From: Brachypodium distachyon
Taxonomy: Eukaryota; Streptophyta; Magnoliopsida; Poales; Poaceae
NCBI RefSeq assembly: GCF_000005505.3
Contig: NC_016133.3
Location: 32,326,737-32,390,736 of the forward strand
Length of the DNA: 64,000 bases
Reading direction: 5' to 3'
How positions within the stretch are numbered: position 1 is the stretch's first letter; every line of letters starts with the position of its first letter. Shown here piece by piece: positions 57,671 through 64,000 of this stretch. The notes below the pieces were generated by a model, which saw only the letters and a program-made list of their open reading frames with translations, had not been told where the DNA came from and ran no database searches. Both the position numbers and the translations under genes were made by a program.

Positions 57671-60600
57671 TGCTATCTGTTCGCTTAATGCCGTAGCTCG
57701 TCGGAGCAACGAAGCGCTGCCACGTAAAGGCAATGCGATCCCTGTCATGTTTTCCTTCTAGGAGACCACGCTGTTGAGGTCGGACGATGCTTGCTCTAGC
57801 AGGTAATTTTTTTGCATTAATATGCGAAATACAAGCAAGCCTACGAATATTATCGAGTGTGTATGGACTTCTTGTTTAGCAAGCAAAAGCAAAGAGTGGC
57901 TTCAAGCTAGCGTTACGCGTAGTATAAGCTTTTGCACGAGGGTTGCACCCTGCAAACACACCTAGGCGACAAACCACACGAGACAAAATGACAAATGAAC
58001 CCTACTGATCGTGTAAGAATCCAGCATCTCTTGTGCCTCCTGATTCCTGCACCAACTCGTCGTTGCACAATTAGACGGCCGGGCACAGTGCACCGTCAAC
58101 GATGCCAAACAACCAATTAGGAGTGGTTAATTAAGCAGTAGTACCATCACAAGCATCAGATTCCATGTCAGTACACTCCCAGCTGAGCTCCCTGCACGTA
58201 GTTTCCTCCAGCACTTGTCTATTAAGCCTGAAGCCTGTCCTGTCCCAGTTCAGTTAGTCGTCGATCGACATGACGACATCCCTACTTGCCACAAATATTC
58301 AGAGAAGCCGTCTGCTCCTAGAAATATTCCGAGCAAGAAGAGCTAGTCGATCGTCAGTTCGTCTCGGAGCAAAATAGCAAAATAATACTGGAGTAGTACC
58401 ATTATTTATTAATAATCGTTTATTCGGAGAACACGGGCACGTTTCCTCTGCTTTTATGAAGGATTAAGATCCCGGCGACCGACGATTCAGCCGACAGATT
58501 GCTCGCACGGGCAACCAGACTCGAATAACCGGATTAAGAAACACCACCGTGTCTGGTTGTTTCCACGCAAAGAATTTTCCGTCTCGAAATCCTTTCCCTA
58601 GCTCCCGAATCTCACACGAATTTTATTTCAATATTACTCACGGGTATGTTGAATGAACTTTGGGCCCGCGTATAGTCTCTTCCACTTTCAACGTTGCTGT
58701 TCCAATCACAACAGATGCTACGACTGTTGCTTTTTTCTTTCTCTCCAGGGGAAGACATTTGTTTTTTCGAACCGGGCATCAAAAGGACACATATGTGCCA
58801 TCGTCTTTACAATCTTGCTTGCTTGCTGCAAGCTACTAGAATCCTCGTTAGAAGAACACACGGTCTTGTTTAATTTCCGATGCGATGTCCATCGCTTACC
58901 TCCTCGCACGTAGCTTCCAAGCACAATAAACACGCCCTAAAATATACAGTTTCTAATCCATATCCATTGTACCAGAACCCGATATTGGCACGTACGGCAA
59001 GCTAAGACGCGGCACCGAATTTATTCATGATCATCAGGGACGAAAATCAGCCAATCATTTGCATTCAGTAGCCGCACGCACGCACGGGTTAGGAGTACAG
59101 TTCTTGTCCGACTGATTGGTTCTCCGATACTCCATTGTACTGTACGCATCTGTCTCGTGGTGTCTGAAAGAAAGAAAACCTGAGAGAACGGCTCGTGAAG
59201 AAGCTTCCTGCTGCCTCATTTCTCGCGGTAGGTACAGTCACGTCGATCGCGTCGCTTAATTGCGTTTAATTTGTTTACGAAGATACAGGACGGTTTAATT
59301 TAAGAGATTTCGTGCGACTTGTTAATTAGCCTGTCATGTTCATGATTTGATTGGATTGGATTGGGACGGTGCAATTTGTGTTTCAGAAAAATGTGACGGA
59401 TTTGGGAGCCATCGCTGTGGCCCGCGGGAGATTAACTGCACTGTAGTGCGTTATTGTTAACTTGGACAGGGGAGCTAACTGAGTGCGCGTCGTGTTAGTG
59501 CGTCGTCTTCGATCGTCTTCTACGTCGGGGCCCCTCCAGGCGTTGTACGACAAGAGACTCGTGGTATTCGATCGCCAGGGACTTTCCAGTCCGTATCCAC
59601 GGCGTGATGATCTGAAGATGACCTACAAGGCTCTGGTATCTCGTTAATCAGCTCTTGCGTCTCTCGGTGGTCATCGAGCAACGATTCAAAGTCCTGCAGA
59701 GCATGAACTGAAACCAACGCTGTTCAGTTCAGGCGATGAATTCCATGAACTGAAACCAAGGATACAGTCGAGAGCTTCTTTTGTTGCCCGTGAGATGTGA
59801 CTTGTAAGAACGGGTTGGTGATCTACGGAGTAGAGGCTAAGTCTGTGCTTGCTTACGTCAACAAGTTTTTTTTTTTAAGAATAGAGAGAATCCACGAGTT
59901 CCACTAAACAACAGCCGATTACTTGTGGAAGCCAAGCATGCGGCTTTGCGGTGCATTGTCAACAATTAGCAGCAGCTTTCGTGCATTTAAATCGTTCGCA
60001 AAAGCGATCTCGATCAGCCATTACACACAGCCGTATACCATTATTTTACTCCACAAGAAAATTAAAGGCAAACGAACTGACGCGTAAGTCTGAACTCCAT
60101 ATGTAGGAGCTAGCCTAGCCTAGCTGAGTGCAGAGAGCAGTGGAGCACAAGCCAGAAGGCAATATATGGCGCACACGGCGCAATTCGGTCGGCGTCGAGC
60201 TACCGGTCACCGCCTCACCGGACGTGACGTGTGAAATCTTTTGCTTCGACCGTTGCTTTCGGCGTCAATCAAACTTGTTTTGGCACCACCTCACCGGCCA
60301 CTGCTCCATGATAGCAATCAGTTACCAGAGCAGAGTGACCGAAAATATATCGGATTTGCTTAGTCCTCAGTCGCGAAATTGATATTTCTCAGTCGATCTG
60401 GGATAGCTACAGATATATAAGAACACAATAACTTTCAAAGTACATCATAAACCGTTTGGTGCCTTGTCTCGCAACGGTGGGTTGGATGCTTGAGGTTTTG
60501 AGTTTGAATACTGTTCTAGTTTTTCTTTCCTTTTGTTTCATCTTTCTTCTTTATTATTTTCTTTTCTTATTTATAGTTTGTTTTTCTCTCTCTTGATTTT

Positions 60601-60852
60601 TCTTGTTTTCATTGTCCCTTGTTTTTTATACAACTCTAATTTTAAAAATGCATTTTTGGTTTTTTTTTCCTCTTTTGCTTTGTTTTCTTTTTAATTTTTT
60701 TGTCACGCATGATTTTCCTTTGTTTTCATTCCGCAAAAATGGGATATGCATTTCAAATACATATGTCCAAGTTATCACGTATATCATGATCGATACAGAA
60801 ATCGATCGAGTCATCTATTCCTTTACCCAAGAAAAAGTATTTCTATTTTCTA
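57671..60852. other. Spacer, no gene supported
   Basis: Only short open frames, none with recognised motifs. A poly-T run lies near 59866-59877, and a T-rich low-complexity stretch fills 60500-60720. No RNA gene was recognised. Confidence 0.5.
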
Positions 60853-60946
60853 CTCCCTACGATTCATAAAAGGTGTCGATCACTTAGTACAAAATTTGTA
60901 CTAACTTAGTACAAAATGTGCGACCCTTTTTATGAATCGGAGGGAG
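60853..60946. mobile_element. Stowaway MITE
   Basis: Ends CTCCCTACGATTCATAAAAG and CTTTTTATGAATCGGAGGGAG enclose 94 bp, flanked by TA at 60851-60852 and 60947-60948. Inner GTACAAAATTTGTAC is a perfect palindrome. Confidence 0.9.
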
Positions 60947-61007
60947 TATGTCCGATCGCAGATCCTAGAATTTCTACTATATAAATTAGACAGATAGCCA
61001 ATTAATT

Positions 61008-61290
61008 AAATTTCACGTGCAATTTTAGAATCGCGCATAAATTTGACGTGTGATTTTTAGGATCGCACACAAAATTTCGCGTGCAATTTTTCTAATTGCG
61101 CACAACATTTCACATGCAACTAGAATGATGGACAAAATTTCATGTGCAATCTTTAGAATCGTGCACAAAACTTCACGTGCAATTTTTACCGCGTATAAAA
61201 TTTCGCATGCAATTTTTAAAATAAGAGATAAATTTCACTTGCAATTTTTAAATCGCGCATGAAGTTTCACCTGCAATTTTTAAAATTCGG
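61008..61290. repeat. Minisatellite with ~31-36-bp unit, about eight copies, each with an E-box-like core
   Basis: The phrase 'aaaatttcacgtgcaatttttagaatcgcgcat' recurs about eight times from 61008. The hexamer between TTT and CAAT-like text varies: CACGTG, CATGTG, CACATG, CACTTG, CACCTG and others of CANNTG form. Confidence 0.85.
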
Positions 61291-64000
61291 TAATCCGAAA
61301 CCTGTTGTCATTAATGAATTCAACAAGAAAACACACACAAAAAAAAGACTGGACTACCTATCAGCAAAAGCAAAGGCAGGAACAAAATCCATCCATGTAT
61401 CGATCAGCTGGCCGGACTGGCTGGTCGACTGAGAATTCTATTTTCTCAGTCGACTGTGCCTTAGACATATAGTACTCCAAGGCTGCTCCTCCATGGCTCT
61501 AACCGTGGTGTAAACTCTTTCAAATGGACCAATAACGTACAGTCATGCATGCCTACAGTAACATTGTATGCATTGCTGTTTTGTTGCAGAACATTAGATT
61601 TGGATGGTTTGTCTCTGTGGTCCGTGCAGTAACACTAAAAACCACCTTAATTTCTGGTCAGTGAGCCATCCGAATCAGCTAGCACCCAATGATTGCAAGT
61701 TGCCCTACAATTAAGCCCAAAGCCAGTACGCGTGTACTGCAGCAGTGCACCTGACGACTCGGCCTCAGCGGCTTTCTGTTCCCAGTACAGGTTCCGTCCG
61801 GCTAACTGTACCGTACGCGACGTCCCAAGCTCGCACGGAACGGCTGATCGCTGCGTGGCACCAACGGTTAATTGCAGCGCCGGCAACGCATGCAGATGCA
61901 GCGACACGGACGGCCCGGATCGCGCACCAAACCCGATCCGACGGCCACGGCAGAGGATCGTCTCGTTTCAGTACGTGACGAGTGTCTGAAAGTTGAATGC
62001 TTTTCACAGCTTTACTGACTTAACCTTGTACTACTGCTACTTGTCTCTTTTTCTTGGCTTGCTTTGTTGGATCATCGTGCGAGGTAGATGACTTTGCATC
62101 GCAAAGGCAGAGATTGAAAGTTTTCGTCTGTAAAGATAGATGGCTGGCTTGAAGCAATAAATCTTGCCTTTAAAACGCTCATACCGTACGGGAGCCCATA
62201 CAGCCATGCCGCTCGAGTTCACTGAACGCGAGCGCGGAATTCTTGTGATCGGGCAGGTTTCAGGAATCCGATGCGCGCATGCATGCATGCATTCCCCCTG
62301 CAAAGTCGTTTATTAGTTTAATTACTACTGCTGCACAGTGGAACAGCCTGTGTGTGGCTCGTAGATTCCAGACAAAAGGTTAAACCATGGTGAACAGCAA
62401 CAAGGAAGAATGCCTGCGTAAGAGGGAAGATCAGTTGTTGCTGCTGCTACGGCTGATGGATTTAGAATTGGATTTGGACGGGGAAGCCTGAAGAGCCAGC
62501 GTAACTAACTGTCTACTTGGTCAGATTTGCAAGCCGAAATGTTGCTCTAGTCTCACAGGTCATGTATGATGGAATTGCCAGCATTGGTGTGTAGGAGTAT
62601 GCACTATGCAGCAACATATGCTTTTCGGAAGAAGAAAGAAAAGGTAACATGTACGCAGAGGACACAACTTTGTGATGATGACTCTACTGAACACCTGTCA
62701 GACTCGGATGCACGCACCAACACTGCAAAATCCCAATTAAATCATCCGAACATCTTCGTCGATCAAGATCATCTCTCTCTTGATTCATCGCTCCGTTTCT
62801 ATGCGTGACATCACCTCCGTTCGTTCGCTTCATTGACCACTGATCCTTTTCCACACGTACCCCAGTGCTGTGCAGTGCACCACACAAGCCTAGCCAATGC
62901 ACCTCTCCCCTCTGAGGAGGTAACACAAGAATTTGATCTTAACCGTTCATCGATCACTTGGTCGGAGATATGTTTCACGTAAGATTTTTTATATAAAAGG
63001 AAATGTCAAACTATATATATTGGCTTATCTCTATTTTATATACCCAAGGATTCATCCGATCCATTCCATAAATATACTCCCTATATGTGTTCTCCTTTTC
63101 ACAGCGGCAGGCTGCAAATGGGTACAAACACCGCAGCCTGATTGGTTTCAGTACTATCTTTTCCCCCAAAATTAACCTTGAAGCTTCCCTGTACTGACTA
63201 ATAAAAATACAATTTCGTATTCTTTTTAGCATACGTGCACACTTTTTTATTATGCTGATATATGAACAAAACCTAGGTTCGAATAAGGGGGTACCCCTTG
63301 GAAGTAGATACTGAAGCTTTGTATTGAGTTTTGAGAATTATAATGTTTGGAAGTCCATAGAAGAATTGAGTGGAGTTGGACACTTGATTCTTTATTGTTG
63401 GACCTGTAGGGCCTTCGAATTGGGTGAAATTGTATTATGGTTGCCTTCACCACCACTGCGTACCACCGCCAGGGATGACGACTACTTTGGCGAAGTCTAG
63501 TGAATACGTGAGCTCCGGCGACTACTCCAACAAACTTTGTCAAGTTCCAATGACTACTCTTGTGAACTCCTGTGAGTTTAGGCAAATTCCAGCGACAACT
63601 CCAACGAACTTGAGCCTTTTAATTGACATTCTCCAGTGATCAGATTCAATTCTATGGACATCCAAACACTTTTTTTTTGAATCGCCCGCAATCTTGATTC
63701 CAGCTAGCAATATCTTGTACAACCACGTAACAGAATTGGTCTTGGAGGTCATTTAAATGCAAAGATTGATTTGGTATTGGAGCTTGAATATCTACATCCA
63801 AATGAAGCCTAATAGTAATTGGAAACAAACCAGGGCATTAGCCAGCATTCAAAATTGAATTTGGTATATACTTTCGTATCTGTACCCCTGGTAAGTCGCT
63901 TAATCAACTATTAACGGCCCAGCTCATATCAATTTAGGAGTACTTTAAAATTTCTCTGTCCCGCACAGAGCTTCACTGAGAAGATGAAAAGAAGTAGAAG
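61291..64000. other. Spacer to the right edge, no gene supported
   Basis: Short frames only. A GC-rich patch at 61740-61960 and a poly-T run at 63671-63679 are present. The poly-T followed by gaatcgcccgcaatcttgat could be the 3' tail of a minus-strand LINE, but no coding remnant supports this. Confidence 0.45.

Noticed and set aside
63060..63090. A Stowaway-like 'atactccctatatgtg' end
   Set aside because: No inverted partner or second TA was found within 400 bp.
63250..63300. A tRNA-like GGTTCGAATA string
   Set aside because: No acceptor stem, D-arm or anticodon arm could be built around it.
1..64000. CRISPR arrays, bacterial operons, rRNA genes
   Set aside because: None were found. The tandem arrays seen have adjacent degenerate units without unique spacers, and the genome is a plant nuclear one.

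Overview
This window is nuclear DNA from a grass (Poaceae), most likely a pooid relative of Brachypodium, wheat or barley. The signs are Stowaway MITEs with CTCCCTCC termini and TA target duplications, a PIF/Harbinger element with TTA duplications, grass-type LINE, Copia and LTR remnants, and plant genes with very GC-rich 5' coding ends next to AT-rich introns and spacers. The species is not fixed by the sequence. Gene density is low: three intact protein-coding genes in 64 kb, with decayed repeats and plain spacer between them.

Layout. 1-1265: minus-strand LINE pseudogene running off the left edge. 2597-3730: non-autonomous PIF/Harbinger element. 3.7-12 kb: spacer with one Stowaway. 12.3-17.1 kb: plus-strand trihelix (GT-2/GTL1-like) transcription factor with three coding exons. 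17-24.6 kb: spacer with two Stowaways. 24.6-30 kb: spacer, possibly holding a minus-strand transcript of unknown function. 30.26-30.79 kb: 5'-truncated LINE insertion. 31-36.6 kb: minisatellite arrays flanking a block of exon-like gene fragments, one of them a degraded inositol polyphosphate 5-phosphatase C-terminus. 36.599-44.163 kb: complete but dead Copia retrotransposon with a CTCAC duplication, its left LTR split by an 804-bp insertion. 45-45.96 kb: minus-strand LINE reverse-transcriptase remnant. 46.097-47.391 kb: solo LTR with an ACAAA duplication. 48.28-49.11 kb: intronless plus-strand CDI-like nucleotide-diphospho-sugar transferase-fold gene. 50.73-56.81 kb: minus-strand 18-exon gene for mitochondrial electron transfer flavoprotein:ubiquinone oxidoreductase (ETFQO). 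57-64 kb: ETFQO upstream region rich in TGGGCY motifs, then spacer with one Stowaway and an E-box-bearing minisatellite.

The three intact genes have unrelated jobs (nuclear transcription control, a cytosolic sugar-transferase-like protein, mitochondrial respiration), and nothing suggests that they work together. No dedicated new biological system could be demonstrated. The most unusual stretch is 31-36.6 kb: captured-looking gene pieces between arrays that share a repeat unit, ending beside a TATA-bearing minus-strand promoter-like sequence that the Copia element separated from its upstream DNA.
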